From: a virus
Length of the DNA: 39,892 bases
Virus record (IMG/VR): IMGVR_UViG_3300021131_000019
Location: 1-39,892 of that record
Strand: one strand, 5' to 3'
Below the pieces are notes generated by a model. The model searched no databases, was not told the DNA's origin, and was given only the letters and a program-made list of their open reading frames with translations. Below, piece by piece: positions 22,058 through 31,522 of the stretch (positions within the stretch are counted from its first letter, which is position 1; each line of letters begins with the position of its first letter). The translations under genes were made by a program, and so were the position numbers.

Positions 22058-23674
22058 ATGAGTGACTATTCCCGTGTCCGTACGCCATTCGTAAACATGA
22101 GCTTTACGCCAGATGTGCCAAGTAATGCTCTTGGTCCGAATGAGTACAACATCGGGCTAAATGTTGAGTCAGACGTGCGTGGGGTAAAAAACGTAGATGG
22201 TGAAGTTAATGTGCTATCTAATATCCCGGGTACTGTCATTTATATGGCTGGCGGTTTCCGTAATAATAATCAATGGGTTTATATTTGTGCTACTGCTCAA
22301 GGAAAGTGGTACATGGTTACCTCTTCTGGCATCAGTAACATTACGCCAGGAGTAGGTGCAAACCCTAACGTAGCTTTGTCTGGCTACTCTGATGCCTTGG
22401 ATATTACTGGTTCGTGGGTTGGTGAGGTTTTCTTTTTAAACGACACCATTAATCCTCCCATGTATTTTGGTCCTACGCAGACTGAAATCTATCTGTATGA
22501 CCATGCTCCTAACAACTATGTTTGGAATTACGAGTCAACATTAGGTGTAACCGCCGTCCAAGCCGGTTTCATGCGTAACTATTCCTCGCCTAACGTGGGG
22601 AACATCTTGGTGGCCGGTAACCTTACTAAAACCAAGAGCGGTACAGTAACCAACTATCCAACTACTGTTCGTTGGTCGCAAGCGTTTGCTATTACTGGTG
22701 AGCCAGCAACTTGGAATCCAACAATTACCAACGTGGCTAACGAGCAAGAAGTGGCCGTTCGTGGTCCTTTGATTGACGGCTTTTACTTAGGTGCTAACTT
22801 CTATTTGTGTAGCTATTGGGATACGGTCATTATGGCTCCCTTGGCTTATCAAAGCTCAACAGCGCCAGTATTCTCAGTCGCACCTTTCAGCATTGGCCGT
22901 GGCTTGCTTAATCAAAATTGCTGGGCCAACGTAGATAACGTAGTCTTTGGTGTTGATGCGCGAGACATTTGGATGTTCAACGGTACAGAATTTATACCGC
23001 TTGGCAATCAAAAGGTTAAGAAATACTTCTACGCTAATTTGAACCCTGCTTATTACAACCATGTGTTCTTGGTCAACAACTCGGCCAAGTATCAGATCGA
23101 GATTTACTATCCTGATCTGACCTCAAGTGGTTATTGCAATAAGATGATTTCTTATCGTTATGACTTGCAGATTTGGAACGCACCTAAAACAGTACAGAAT
23201 GCTTGCATGGGTTGCGAGTCGCCGGTTCTCACATCGGGTCAGTTCAACATTGCTTCACGCTGCGTAACCTACGCTCAAGGCGATACAACTAATTCTCAGC
23301 TTGTCCAGACCGCTCAAGGAACATCCTTTAATGGCTCTGCTATTAATGCTTTGTTCCAGCGCGACAACATCGCTATGGCTGACGAAAAAGGTCCTATTCC
23401 TTACAGCAGCAAAATTTACACGCACCGTGTCTTGCCTGAAGTTGCTGGTAGCGGAACAATTAGCCTTACTGTTGGCGGCTCTGATTCGATCTCTCAAACG
23501 CCTTGGTATGGTGATCCAGGTATATTGAAGCTTGGGACAGGCGCACCTTGGGTAGCAACTACTCAAAATAATGTGCGTCTTGCCTCTATCAAAGTAGCGT
23601 CTAACGATACAACTTCAGCATGGAATCTGACGGCCATGAACTGGCAAGTCACTAAGACTGAGGACGCTTTCTAA
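22058..23674 (+). CDS. P22 gp10-like tail hub/DNA stabilisation protein
   Basis: A 538-residue beta-rich protein. It starts SDYSRVRTPFVNMSFTPDVPS and continues NEYNIGLNVESDVRGVKNVDG, like the N-terminus of P22 gp10 and its relatives, which begin with a strand-rich segment and form the tail nozzle that closes the portal after packaging. Several WD-like or propeller-like segments follow (VEYICATAQGKWYMV-type; VVFGVDARDIWMFNG; YHVFLVNNSAKYQIEIYYP). The location with the adaptor upstream and ejection proteins downstream supports the assignment. The stop overlaps the start of the next gene by one base (TAATG). Confidence 0.75.
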   Translation: MSDYSRVRTPFVNMSFTPDVPSNALGPNEYNIGLNVESDVRGVKNVDGEVNVLSNIPGTVIYMAGGFRNNNQWVYICATAQGKWYMVTSSGISNITPGVGANPNVALSGYSDALDITGSWVGEVFFLNDTINPPMYFGPTQTEIYLYDHAPNNYVWNYESTLGVTAVQAGFMRNYSSPNVGNILVAGNLTKTKSGTVTNYPTTVRWSQAFAITGEPATWNPTITNVANEQEVAVRGPLIDGFYLGANFYLCSYWDTVIMAPLAYQSSTAPVFSVAPFSIGRGLLNQNCWANVDNVVFGVDARDIWMFNGTEFIPLGNQKVKKYFYANLNPAYYNHVFLVNNSAKYQIEIYYPDLTSSGYCNKMISYRYDLQIWNAPKTVQNACMGCESPVLTSGQFNIASRCVTYAQGDTTNSQLVQTAQGTSFNGSAINALFQRDNIAMADEKGPIPYSSKIYTHRVLPEVAGSGTISLTVGGSDSISQTPWYGDPGILKLGTGAPWVATTQNNVRLASIKVASNDTTSAWNLTAMNWQVTKTEDAF

Positions 23675-26088
23675 TGGCATACAACATTGCCTCTAATGCA
23701 AGCACACAGCAGATTACAAATGCTGTTAATTACTTGCTGGCTAACTTTGGTAGCGCCACTAACGTCAATCAAGTGACGGGTGCTATCACAGGCCCTGGCA
23801 ACGTAATCATCGCTTACTTGTACAAGTACTTGGATGTTAAATACGCTACAAGCTATGACGGCTCACAAGGCTTTAGCAACTCGCCAACAGGTGCTACTTA
23901 CTACGGTCTGCGTAATACCAACTCTAATGCTGACGACTCAAACTACGCAGATTACGTATGGTACAACACGGTAGGTTTTGGCAATACCAACTTTCTTTAC
24001 TACATTGTTACTGGTGGCCGTAGTATTCAGTTTGCTGTTGCATCAGCTCCTCCTGATACTGGCTGGGTGCAAGCTACCGGCTATTACATTGATCTCGATA
24101 TAGTTACATCTGGAACAACGCCTGTCATTCAAGAAGGGTTTGTTTCTTACTTTACGCCAGGATCATTTCTAGTTCCCCGCACAGGAAGCCCTCTAGCTCC
24201 TGTATTTACCAACATTACACCTGCTTTGTATTCGACAGACAAAGGTTCTGTTGTTCAATTTAGTACTGGTCAGACTGATACTGACGTAAGCTTTACAAAT
24301 AATACATGGCGCATCGGTAATTCATCGACTACTGGCTACGCTGACATATCCAAAAACAATCTCACGATTGGCGATCCAAGTTTAGTAGCAACCTATGCTC
24401 AATGGCCTCAGCCTACGGCCATGCCAAACAGCCCTGCTTTCTTGACTGTTCCTGTTCGCTATAAGAATTCTTTAGGTCAAGTTACTCAGTCAAATCCTGT
24501 TGTATTGCAGTTTGTCTATTCGGACCCTGGCGCTCAAGGCCCACAAGGTGTCGGCATCGACATTTCTGGCTATACATCTTTTGTTCAGAACAGCGGTGGT
24601 GCGTTTACCCCTACTTCGGCCACCTTGACAGGTTTGTTGACAAACGTCACATCGCCTACATACTCATGGACAATTTCAGGCGCTACACCAACCAGCGCCA
24701 CCACAGCATCAGTAGTTGTTACTCCAACTTCTAGTAGCACAGGCGTTACAGCAACACTTACTGTTACGGGCACTAACATTAGTGGCTCATTGTCTAAGAC
24801 AGTTAACTTGCCTGTCGTATATGACGGCGTACCTGGACAAGCCGGTGCTAACGGTCAAATGTCGGCATTCCCAACCATCTATATTTGGACGGGAAGCGCT
24901 ACACCTCCTACAAGGCCGTCAACCACCTCTACCTATACTTGGTCTACCGGCGCATATACAGCGCCTTCTGGATGGTCTACAACAGCTCCCAGTAACACAA
25001 CTCCAGGTAATTACTTGTGGGCAATTACCTATCCTTTGACAGTTGTAGCTACAACCACAACTTCAACCCTTGATTGGACTAACACCGGAAATGCAATTAG
25101 GGCAATTGCATACAACGGTGCTGTTGGAACTGCTGGTTCAGCAACTTATGTGGTGTATCGCACAGCAAACGATAGTTCTGCTCCTACCAACGCTGAAGTA
25201 AACGCTGTTATTGGCCGCAATCCTGTTGCTGGCGACAACGTAACTGTTTCTTATAACAATCAAAACAACGCAACCATCTATAGATACACAACGTCTTGGG
25301 TGTTATCTACTACCTACATTACTGGTAGCTTGATTGTTCAAAACACAATTACTGCTGACAAGCTTAGTGTTAATAGCTTATCTGCTATAAGTGCAAACCT
25401 TGGAACTGTTACGGCAGGTACGTTGACGGCTGGCACTACATTTGCTGGAGCGCTAAGTGCTGCTACTGGTACTTTTTCTGGAACTTTAACAGTTGGAAGT
25501 TCACCAGCAATTTCTGGCTCTACTATGACCGGTGCTGGTGCTGTTATTAACACTAACGGCACATTTGCTTTAGGTAATTCGTCACAGAATTTAACTTATA
25601 ACGGCAGTACAATAAAACTTAACGGTTTTATTAACACTTCTAGTGCAAGTCAGTCTGCTGTCTACATCAATCAAGGGACAACGCCGACATATATTCTTGC
25701 ATTGAATGGCAATTCAGGAACAGGTCAATCGTTAGTAACGATAACTGGGACTATTCAATTTGCAGGTAGTTTTGGCTCAGGTGTAACGCCTTCATTAGTT
25801 GATGGCGACATAACAGCATATGTGCAAGGTTCTGCAACTGCATCTTATGGAGATATAAACATATTTGCTGTTCCAGGACTTATAAGTTCATCTAGTAATT
25901 CGTATATTGCACAAATACCTTTTACTATAACAATGCTTGCTAACTTCACATATAGCGGATATTACGAAGTTGTGCTTAAAGTTAAATTCGCTTCTTTTTT
26001 GGATAACAACGGATCATCAATTACTGCAAGTTCATGGAATAGTGCTGTTACATATAACGCAATATTATTCCAACCTCTTTTAAGCTAA
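23674..26088 (+). CDS. Large tail fibre/spike with J-like (DUF1983) region
   Basis: An 804-residue protein. The N-terminal ~170 residues form a unique domain (ASTQQITNAVNYLLANFGS; YKYLDVKYATSYDG) that probably attaches to the tail. Then come Ig-like, T/S-rich repeats (SYTWTISGATPT; VVVTPTSSSTGVTATLTV), a short collagen-like GAQGPQG, and the linker IVQNTITADKLSVNSLSAIS with NLGTVTAGTLTAG (about 545-590), characteristic of the central-fibre region in lambda J and DUF1983 proteins. The C-terminus is a new beta-domain (about 680-804). A third long fibre-like protein in this genome, it is probably a central spike or a receptor-binding fibre. Codons become more AT-rich in the last 130 codons, hinting at tip exchange. 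Confidence 0.75.
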   Translation: MAYNIASNASTQQITNAVNYLLANFGSATNVNQVTGAITGPGNVIIAYLYKYLDVKYATSYDGSQGFSNSPTGATYYGLRNTNSNADDSNYADYVWYNTVGFGNTNFLYYIVTGGRSIQFAVASAPPDTGWVQATGYYIDLDIVTSGTTPVIQEGFVSYFTPGSFLVPRTGSPLAPVFTNITPALYSTDKGSVVQFSTGQTDTDVSFTNNTWRIGNSSTTGYADISKNNLTIGDPSLVATYAQWPQPTAMPNSPAFLTVPVRYKNSLGQVTQSNPVVLQFVYSDPGAQGPQGVGIDISGYTSFVQNSGGAFTPTSATLTGLLTNVTSPTYSWTISGATPTSATTASVVVTPTSSSTGVTATLTVTGTNISGSLSKTVNLPVVYDGVPGQAGANGQMSAFPTIYIWTGSATPPTRPSTTSTYTWSTGAYTAPSGWSTTAPSNTTPGNYLWAITYPLTVVATTTTSTLDWTNTGNAIRAIAYNGAVGTAGSATYVVYRTANDSSAPTNAEVNAVIGRNPVAGDNVTVSYNNQNNATIYRYTTSWVLSTTYITGSLIVQNTITADKLSVNSLSAISANLGTVTAGTLTAGTTFAGALSAATGTFSGTLTVGSSPAISGSTMTGAGAVINTNGTFALGNSSQNLTYNGSTIKLNGFINTSSASQSAVYINQGTTPTYILALNGNSGTGQSLVTITGTIQFAGSFGSGVTPSLVDGDITAYVQGSATASYGDINIFAVPGLISSSSNSYIAQIPFTITMLANFTYSGYYEVVLKVKFASFLDNNGSSITASSWNSAVTYNAILFQPLLS

Positions 26089-26096
26089 GGATATAT

Positions 26097-26474
26097 ATGG
26101 GTGCAATGGGTCCAGCCGTACAAAACGGCAGTCAAAACACAGGCGCTAAAGGCATGGGTAGCAACTCGTCTAATGGCAGCTCAAGCGTAGGCGCACCAAC
26201 CGGCAAAGGTATGTCGATTGGCAACGGTAATATTACTTACCCAGGCCAAGGTGGTCAACCTGCTATGGGTCAAGCACCCGCATCCATGCAACAAGGTCCT
26301 AATGGTCCTGTAGCTATTACTGGACAAAATGTTGATACATCAGGTCAACAACAAGTTGGCGGTGCTTATAACCGATCTAATCCATATCAGAATACAATAC
26401 AACCTTGGAATGTTTCTGGCATGACCGGCCAAAACACAAACAATTTCCACGCAGGGAAAGGTAAGGGTGCTTAA
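26097..26474 (+). CDS. Gly/Gln/Asn-rich small virion-type protein
   Basis: A 125-residue low-complexity protein with few charged residues (SNSSNGSSSVGAPTGKGMSI; GQAPASMQQGPNGPVAITG). It lacks a hydrophobic core and is probably unstructured. It lies directly before a similar A/Q/N/G-rich protein, and both end with a short basic, glycine-rich tail (GKGKGA / GKGKGVSAS). They may be co-packaged ejection or tail-tip proteins (inference). Confidence 0.7.
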   Translation: MGAMGPAVQNGSQNTGAKGMGSNSSNGSSSVGAPTGKGMSIGNGNITYPGQGGQPAMGQAPASMQQGPNGPVAITGQNVDTSGQQQVGGAYNRSNPYQNTIQPWNVSGMTGQNTNNFHAGKGKGA

Positions 26475-27323
26475 ATGGGAATGGGTAAATCATCAGGTAG
26501 TCAAACTACCCAGCTAACGCCTGAACAAACACAGGCACTACAAGCACAGACAAACTTTCTTACCAATACGATTTTCCCTGCGTATCAAAGTACGATTTCT
26601 GGCGCACAAAACGTATATAACCAAGTAAATCCTAACGCTACTGCTGCTGCCAACAATGCTATTAACGTAGCTAGTCAAACAGGCCAAACATCCCAAAATG
26701 CTGGTAATTTTGGTGTGAACTATGGAACAACCGGCCAAGGCCAAATGGCCGCTTATAACCAAGGTCTTGGACAAGCTTTTACAGGTGCTGGCGCTAATAC
26801 TTTGTCTCAGTTGTTTAGCCCTGACTATGAAAAGCAACAAGTTCAAGCCGCTTTAGAGCCAGGATATGAATCTGCTTTGCAAGCTCAAGCCGGTCAGAAC
26901 GCCATGTATGGTGGCGCTGGTGGTCTTGGTTCTGCCCGTCAAGCTTTGGCAGATCAAAACTTACAAAGCCTTACAGGTATGCGTCAGTCTGCTGCTGCTG
27001 CTGGCGCTCAATCGCAGGTCGAGCAAAACCGTATGGCCGCTGCCAACTCAATCTTAGGTGCTGGCATGAACGCATCTACAGCCGCTCAAGCTGGTTATGC
27101 TGGTTTGGCAAATCAAGGTGCAAGCAATCTTAATGCCGCGAATCAAGCCGCTGCTGCAAATATCGGTTATACACAAACACCACAAAACACATATAACCAA
27201 TACGCATCTACTATTTTTGGTGTGCCAACTGCTAACACTACGCCTAATTTTGCTGGTACTCAAAGTTCTAAAAATACTGGCAAAGGCAAAGGTGTTAGTG
27301 CTTCATCTTTTGCGGGGCAATAA
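26475..27323 (+). CDS. Ala/Gln-rich putative ejection (internal virion) protein
   Basis: A 282-residue protein almost devoid of charge, with long A/Q/N/G-rich helices (ALQAQTNFLTNTIFPAYQST; GMRQSAAAAGAQSQVEQNRM; AAQAGYAGLANQGASNLNAA). The composition and position resemble small ejection proteins such as P22 gp7 or T7 gp14, which leave the capsid and insert into the cell envelope. No enzymatic motif. It begins 1 base after the stop of the preceding gene. Confidence 0.7.
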   Translation: MGMGKSSGSQTTQLTPEQTQALQAQTNFLTNTIFPAYQSTISGAQNVYNQVNPNATAAANNAINVASQTGQTSQNAGNFGVNYGTTGQGQMAAYNQGLGQAFTGAGANTLSQLFSPDYEKQQVQAALEPGYESALQAQAGQNAMYGGAGGLGSARQALADQNLQSLTGMRQSAAAAGAQSQVEQNRMAAANSILGAGMNASTAAQAGYAGLANQGASNLNAANQAAAANIGYTQTPQNTYNQYASTIFGVPTANTTPNFAGTQSSKNTGKGKGVSASSFAGQ

Positions 27324-27325
27324 TC

Positions 27326-27634
27326 ATGGCCGGACTAATCAATTACGGTTTTGCTAATCCGCAGCAATTCTCTGATTACACAAAATACATGGGTATTGAT
27401 CCCATGACGGCAAACTTTGCAAAGCCGCCCGCTCAAACACAATCTGTTTATGCTGTGCCGCCACAACAAATGGGTCCACCACAACAAGGTGTTGTGCCAT
27501 TAACTTTTAAACAGGATTTGCAAAATACTGTAGCTCCTATTACAGACACTATGTCTACTGCTAAAAGTCAAATGATGAGCGGTATTAAAAGTGCTGGTAG
27601 TGGCTTGTTGAATTCCATCATGGAATTATTCTAA
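27326..27634 (+). CDS. Small hypothetical virion-region protein
   Basis: A 102-residue protein: MAGLINYGFANPQQFSDYTK at the start, a central proline/glutamine-rich part (AVPPQQMGPPQQGVVPL), and a C-terminal amphipathic helix (MSGIKSAGSGLLNSIMELF) that could touch a membrane. Located within the group of putative ejection genes. No known motif. Confidence 0.7.
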   Translation: MAGLINYGFANPQQFSDYTKYMGIDPMTANFAKPPAQTQSVYAVPPQQMGPPQQGVVPLTFKQDLQNTVAPITDTMSTAKSQMMSGIKSAGSGLLNSIMELF

Positions 27635-27643
27635 GGATAAAAA

Positions 27644-29194
27644 ATGCCTGATACCAGTTTTGACATTCCAGCAGAAATACAAAAGCAAAATGATGCGGCT
27701 GCTGCCCAACATCAAGAACAACACCTGCCTGTTGCACAGTCTTTTATAACTCTTGTTAACCCTAATTCAACAGGGACAGATCGAGTTCAAGCTGCTGAAA
27801 AGTTTAAAAACTTTGCTGGTTCTGATGATTCTCGTCCTTGGGATGCTATTCGCGGTGCTTTGCATTTAAATGTTTTTGATGTTTACAAAGCATTAACAGG
27901 TGGCGCAGACCAACGTATTCCCGCTTACGATAGCAATGGCAATCAATACTTCAAGGTTTATAACCAACGCACAACTGCTTTGAATCCTCAAGGTGAATTA
28001 CGCCGTATTGAGGACATGAAAGGCAATCCCCTTACTACTGACCAAGTTCAAGCTATTGGTCCTGTTACTTCACTTGCTGAAGTGCCCATGCACGACAGGC
28101 CATTTTTTCAAGCCAATCAAATTACTGCTAAAGATGCGGCTTCTGCTCAAGCTGGTAATTGGAATGATTTGCAAAAGAAAGCGGCAACAGGAGTATTAGC
28201 AGTTCCTGACATTAAAGCAATTACTTCTGATAACAGAGAAATTCTCAAGCGTCTGCAACCTTACTCAGTAAATCCTAAAACACTTGCTTTGTTGGCTGGT
28301 GTTAATGATTTGCGTACAGGCAACGCACAAGAATTTTCGCAACAACTTGATCGCCTGAATGAATTTAAAAAAGGAAATGGAACTAATCAGGATTGGGAAG
28401 ATTTTTCTAAACAAAATGGCGGCATTACATTTGGTTTAAATTATTCAGAAGGTAAAGGTTTGACCAATACTAAAGGTCAAAGAGCAAGCGATGAAGAAAT
28501 AAATAGAAATGTTGCAACGGCTCGTGCTTCTTCTAGTTCTACTAATGCAATTTCTGCTCGTAAAGCCGATTTGTTAACCAAGGCTCAATTAGAAGCTTTC
28601 GGTGGCGATTTGAATGCCTTTAATGATTATCAAAGACTTGTTAACAACGAAGCACAAAAAGCTAATTTGATTAACAGCATTGAAACTCAAGGCGGCATCG
28701 GTATCGCCAAACCTAACATTCCTTTACAACATGGCGATAGTTTTGCTGTTGCAGCTACCAAGAATGAAATGGATGATGCCTATGCAGATTTGCTATCGCA
28801 TTATTCCAAAACAATTTTGGGCGCACAAAAAGGCTTGAATGGTAGAACTCCAGGAATTGGTGAAATTGAAAGTGCTATTGCACAAAATCCATACGTTGCA
28901 AAACGTAAACAGGATTTGTATTCAACTATTCATCAAATTGAAGAAGCATCTAAACCTTTGAATGCACAAATTAGCGCACAACCTGTTAACCCTGCTTTAT
29001 TAAGCACGCCTACACTTGCTTCTACTAATCCAACAGCTAACACTCGTCCAAGTGCTGTCATGCCTAATTTAGCACCTGCTACAACACCGGCTGCGGTTCC
29101 TGTTCGTGCAGCAGTACCTTTAGTGGCCGCAACACCAGCCACTAAACCAAAAAGATCATTGGCAGAAATCGGTAAGAAATTCGAGGTGAAATAA
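27644..29194 (+). CDS. Putative internal virion (ejection) protein, 516 residues
   Basis: A long, soluble, mostly helical protein (residues 1-430) with a low-complexity A/P/T-rich tail (430-500: NPALLSTPTLASTNPTANTR and similar) and a basic end KRSLAEIGKKFEVK. Such helical proteins with A/P-rich tails after the tail genes are typical for ejected proteins of podophages (P22 gp16/gp20, T7 gp15/gp16). I see no transglycosylase motif. The final TAATG overlap couples it to the next ejection-type gene. Confidence 0.7.
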   Translation: MPDTSFDIPAEIQKQNDAAAAQHQEQHLPVAQSFITLVNPNSTGTDRVQAAEKFKNFAGSDDSRPWDAIRGALHLNVFDVYKALTGGADQRIPAYDSNGNQYFKVYNQRTTALNPQGELRRIEDMKGNPLTTDQVQAIGPVTSLAEVPMHDRPFFQANQITAKDAASAQAGNWNDLQKKAATGVLAVPDIKAITSDNREILKRLQPYSVNPKTLALLAGVNDLRTGNAQEFSQQLDRLNEFKKGNGTNQDWEDFSKQNGGITFGLNYSEGKGLTNTKGQRASDEEINRNVATARASSSSTNAISARKADLLTKAQLEAFGGDLNAFNDYQRLVNNEAQKANLINSIETQGGIGIAKPNIPLQHGDSFAVAATKNEMDDAYADLLSHYSKTILGAQKGLNGRTPGIGEIESAIAQNPYVAKRKQDLYSTIHQIEEASKPLNAQISAQPVNPALLSTPTLASTNPTANTRPSAVMPNLAPATTPAAVPVRAAVPLVAATPATKPKRSLAEIGKKFEVK

Positions 29195-31020
29195 TGGGTG
29201 ACGCAGAACAATTTGTATCAGAAGCTCTACAAGAAGGGCACTCGATGTCCGATATCATTGAGGCTATGAATCAGCACCCAAATCCTTCATTACAAGGGTT
29301 TGCTAAAAACTGGAATCAAGTAGCAAGTCAACCTACTTATCAACCTGGAATGGGTCCAGCATCTATTCCAGAAACTACTAATCGCGGTCAAGAAATTACA
29401 CCTTTATTAACTCAAGGCGTGAATTACGCTTTAGAAAATCCTGTTCATGCTTTAGGTTATGGCGCTGGTGCTTTAGCAACTTTAGGCGCAGGTGGTGTTG
29501 TAGGTCGCCGTTTGGCTAATTCAGCATTTGATGCTGTAGACGCGGCTCGTTCACGTTGGTTTCCAAATGCTATGGAAAAAAACGAATCTGCCAAAACAGA
29601 AGCTTATACAAGCCAAGTAGCAGCACAAAATGCAGCGGCACAAAGAGAACTGGCGCAAAACCAAGCTGGTTCACAAGCGCCTGAAGTTGACGCTCATGAA
29701 GAACATTTGAAAGAGCAAGAACGACTTCAAGCGGCTGCTAAAACAAGGCAACAAGAAGCTTTGGCCGCACAAGCCGAAGCAAAACTTGAAGCTTTGAAAA
29801 CTAAGGGTGTTAAACCTGAAGGCAAAGCTAGAGCTGTCAGTCCACAAGATCAAGCAATCTTAGATGCTATTGCCCGTGGTAATGTGAAGCCAGTATCAGC
29901 AATTACCCCAGCTCCTCCTCCTACTAATATTGGCGCACCTGCTCCAACAGCAGCACCATCGCCAACAGCAGTTGCTACACAACAAACAGCACCTATTCAA
30001 TCAACAGAAAATATTGCTGCTGAAACGCCAAAAGAACAAAGACCCATAAGTAATGGGAATAAGTTTGATGTGTTAATGAATGTTGCTGGCGGCAACGAAC
30101 AACCACAACCTGTTACATCTGCTACTGAAACAGAAAAAGCACCCGCTTCAGTAAATCAAAATACAGCACAAGTAAAAACAGCATTACCTGAAGGCGGTCG
30201 ACCGCCACCAGCAGAAGGTATGTTGCGTGGCAATCCAAATCTTCCTGACTTTCCTGGCACTAAACAAGGCGAAAGCTTTTTAAGTCAAGCTCATGGAAAA
30301 TTGGACAATGGTGTTTTTAATACTTTAGGTCCTAAAGGATATGAACAAGCAGTTTTGGATAACGGTGGCAAACGATTTGGTAATGCAAAAGAAAATTATC
30401 AATCTGAGCTTAATGACATTCTGAAAAATTACGCCGATAAGCGCAAAGCCGCTGGAGAACCATTAAACACAGAAAGGTCTGTTATTTCTGCTAATCGTGA
30501 AGCATTAAAACAACAGTTATCTTCACAAGGTTTATCAGAAGAAGCAATTAAAGCTGAAGTCAATAAAGTTCATCCATATCCTTCTAATGCTGGATCATTA
30601 GCAAAAGTTGGCGCTGCTGGTGCTTTAATTGGTTTAGCTAATATTGCTAATGCAGCTACTTCAAAAGAACGTGCTAATGCTCTTGGCGAAACTGCTATGG
30701 GATTAATTCCAAGCGCTGGTCAAGCTTTGTTATATTCAAAAGAAGCTGGCGCACCAACTTTGGATGTTGGCAGTATTTTTGAAGGCAATGCTAAAGCTCG
30801 TGACTTAGAAAAAACACGACCTGGTTTTATGAAAGCTCTTAGCGAAGTTGTTTTGCCTAAAGGAATGACTAGCGAAGGCAAAAATAAGCGTCTACAAGAT
30901 TTAATTGATAATCCTCCAGCCGTATTTACTGATGCTGAAAAGTTACAATCAGAAATGCAAAAACGATCAGCACGAGGCGGTCGAATCATTGGTGCAATTT
31001 CACCCCCATCTAGGAAGTAA
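29194..31020 (+). CDS. Putative large internal virion (ejection) protein, 608 residues
   Basis: A 608-residue protein. Near residue 85-112 there is a hydrophobic, glycine-rich segment (VHALGYGAGALATLGAGGVV), then a long A/Q/E/K coiled region (AAQRELAQNQAG to LEALKTKG, about 145-210), an A/P/T-rich disordered part (235-340), a conserved folded block (FPGTKQGESFLSQAHGKLDNG; 350-460), and a second hydrophobic segment near 470-495 (LAKVGAAGALIGLANIANAA). Two membrane-compatible segments and coiled coils in the last structural gene before lysis genes match ejection proteins that form a channel through the periplasm. No peptidoglycan-cleaving motif is visible. Confidence 0.7.
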   Translation: MGDAEQFVSEALQEGHSMSDIIEAMNQHPNPSLQGFAKNWNQVASQPTYQPGMGPASIPETTNRGQEITPLLTQGVNYALENPVHALGYGAGALATLGAGGVVGRRLANSAFDAVDAARSRWFPNAMEKNESAKTEAYTSQVAAQNAAAQRELAQNQAGSQAPEVDAHEEHLKEQERLQAAAKTRQQEALAAQAEAKLEALKTKGVKPEGKARAVSPQDQAILDAIARGNVKPVSAITPAPPPTNIGAPAPTAAPSPTAVATQQTAPIQSTENIAAETPKEQRPISNGNKFDVLMNVAGGNEQPQPVTSATETEKAPASVNQNTAQVKTALPEGGRPPPAEGMLRGNPNLPDFPGTKQGESFLSQAHGKLDNGVFNTLGPKGYEQAVLDNGGKRFGNAKENYQSELNDILKNYADKRKAAGEPLNTERSVISANREALKQQLSSQGLSEEAIKAEVNKVHPYPSNAGSLAKVGAAGALIGLANIANAATSKERANALGETAMGLIPSAGQALLYSKEAGAPTLDVGSIFEGNAKARDLEKTRPGFMKALSEVVLPKGMTSEGKNKRLQDLIDNPPAVFTDAEKLQSEMQKRSARGGRIIGAISPPSRK

Positions 31021-31022
31021 TC

Positions 31023-31259
31023 ATGAACGATATGCAGTTAATCGTTAATCTTATCGGCGGCGCTGGCCTTGTCTGCCTTGGCTGGTTTGCCAAAGAACTT
31101 TGGGATGCTGTCAAAGATTTGAAACTTGACCTTGCTAGACTGCGCGAAGAACTGCCTAAAGAATACGCAATGAAGTCAGATATGCAAATCATGTTTGACA
31201 AGATTGACGCTAAGCTGGATAGGCTGATGGACAAGCTTGAAAACAAGGCAGATAAATGA
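31023..31259 (+). CDS. Single-span membrane protein with coiled coil in lysis cassette
   Basis: A 78-residue protein. Residues 6-25 (LIVNLIGGAGLVCLGWFAKE) form one membrane helix; residues 30-75 form a charged coiled coil (DLKLDLARLREELPK; DKIDAKLDRLMDKLENKADK). It resembles a DUF7201-type accessory protein found next to phage holins. It could be an antiholin, a pinholin-like protein or a spanin-like adaptor. The stop overlaps the next gene (ATGA), and the next is coupled in the same way to the endolysin. Confidence 0.75.
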   Translation: MNDMQLIVNLIGGAGLVCLGWFAKELWDAVKDLKLDLARLREELPKEYAMKSDMQIMFDKIDAKLDRLMDKLENKADK

Positions 31260-31522
31260 ACTTTATACAAACCATTAAGGATTTGCTGACAGGCAAAGAT
31301 AACCAGACATTTGATCTAGGTCGAGTGTCTTGGATTACTTCTATGGCTACTCTTATCGGCCACAGCTTGTGGAGTGCTTATAACCATACAGTTGTTGACT
31401 TGGCTCAACTAGCACAAGCTATCGGTATTGTTGCTGCCTCTCATGGCGCTGCTTTGTGGGCTAAAGCAAATACTGAACCAGAACCTAAATTACCACCTAC
31501 ACCTGAACCACCAGCATCATGA
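31256..31522 (+). CDS. Putative holin
   Basis: An 88-residue protein with two likely membrane helices: residues about 25-42 (VSWITSMATLIGHSLWSAYN) and about 49-69 (LAQLAQAIGIVAASHGAALW), followed by a proline-rich, charged cytoplasmic tail (EPEPKLPPTPEPPAS). The GRVSW...GAALWAK pattern is that of small phage holins in proteobacterial phages. Holins accumulate in the inner membrane and open at a set time to release endolysin. It lies between the membrane protein and the endolysin with ATGA overlaps on both sides. Confidence 0.78.
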   Translation: MNFIQTIKDLLTGKDNQTFDLGRVSWITSMATLIGHSLWSAYNHTVVDLAQLAQAIGIVAASHGAALWAKANTEPEPKLPPTPEPPAS

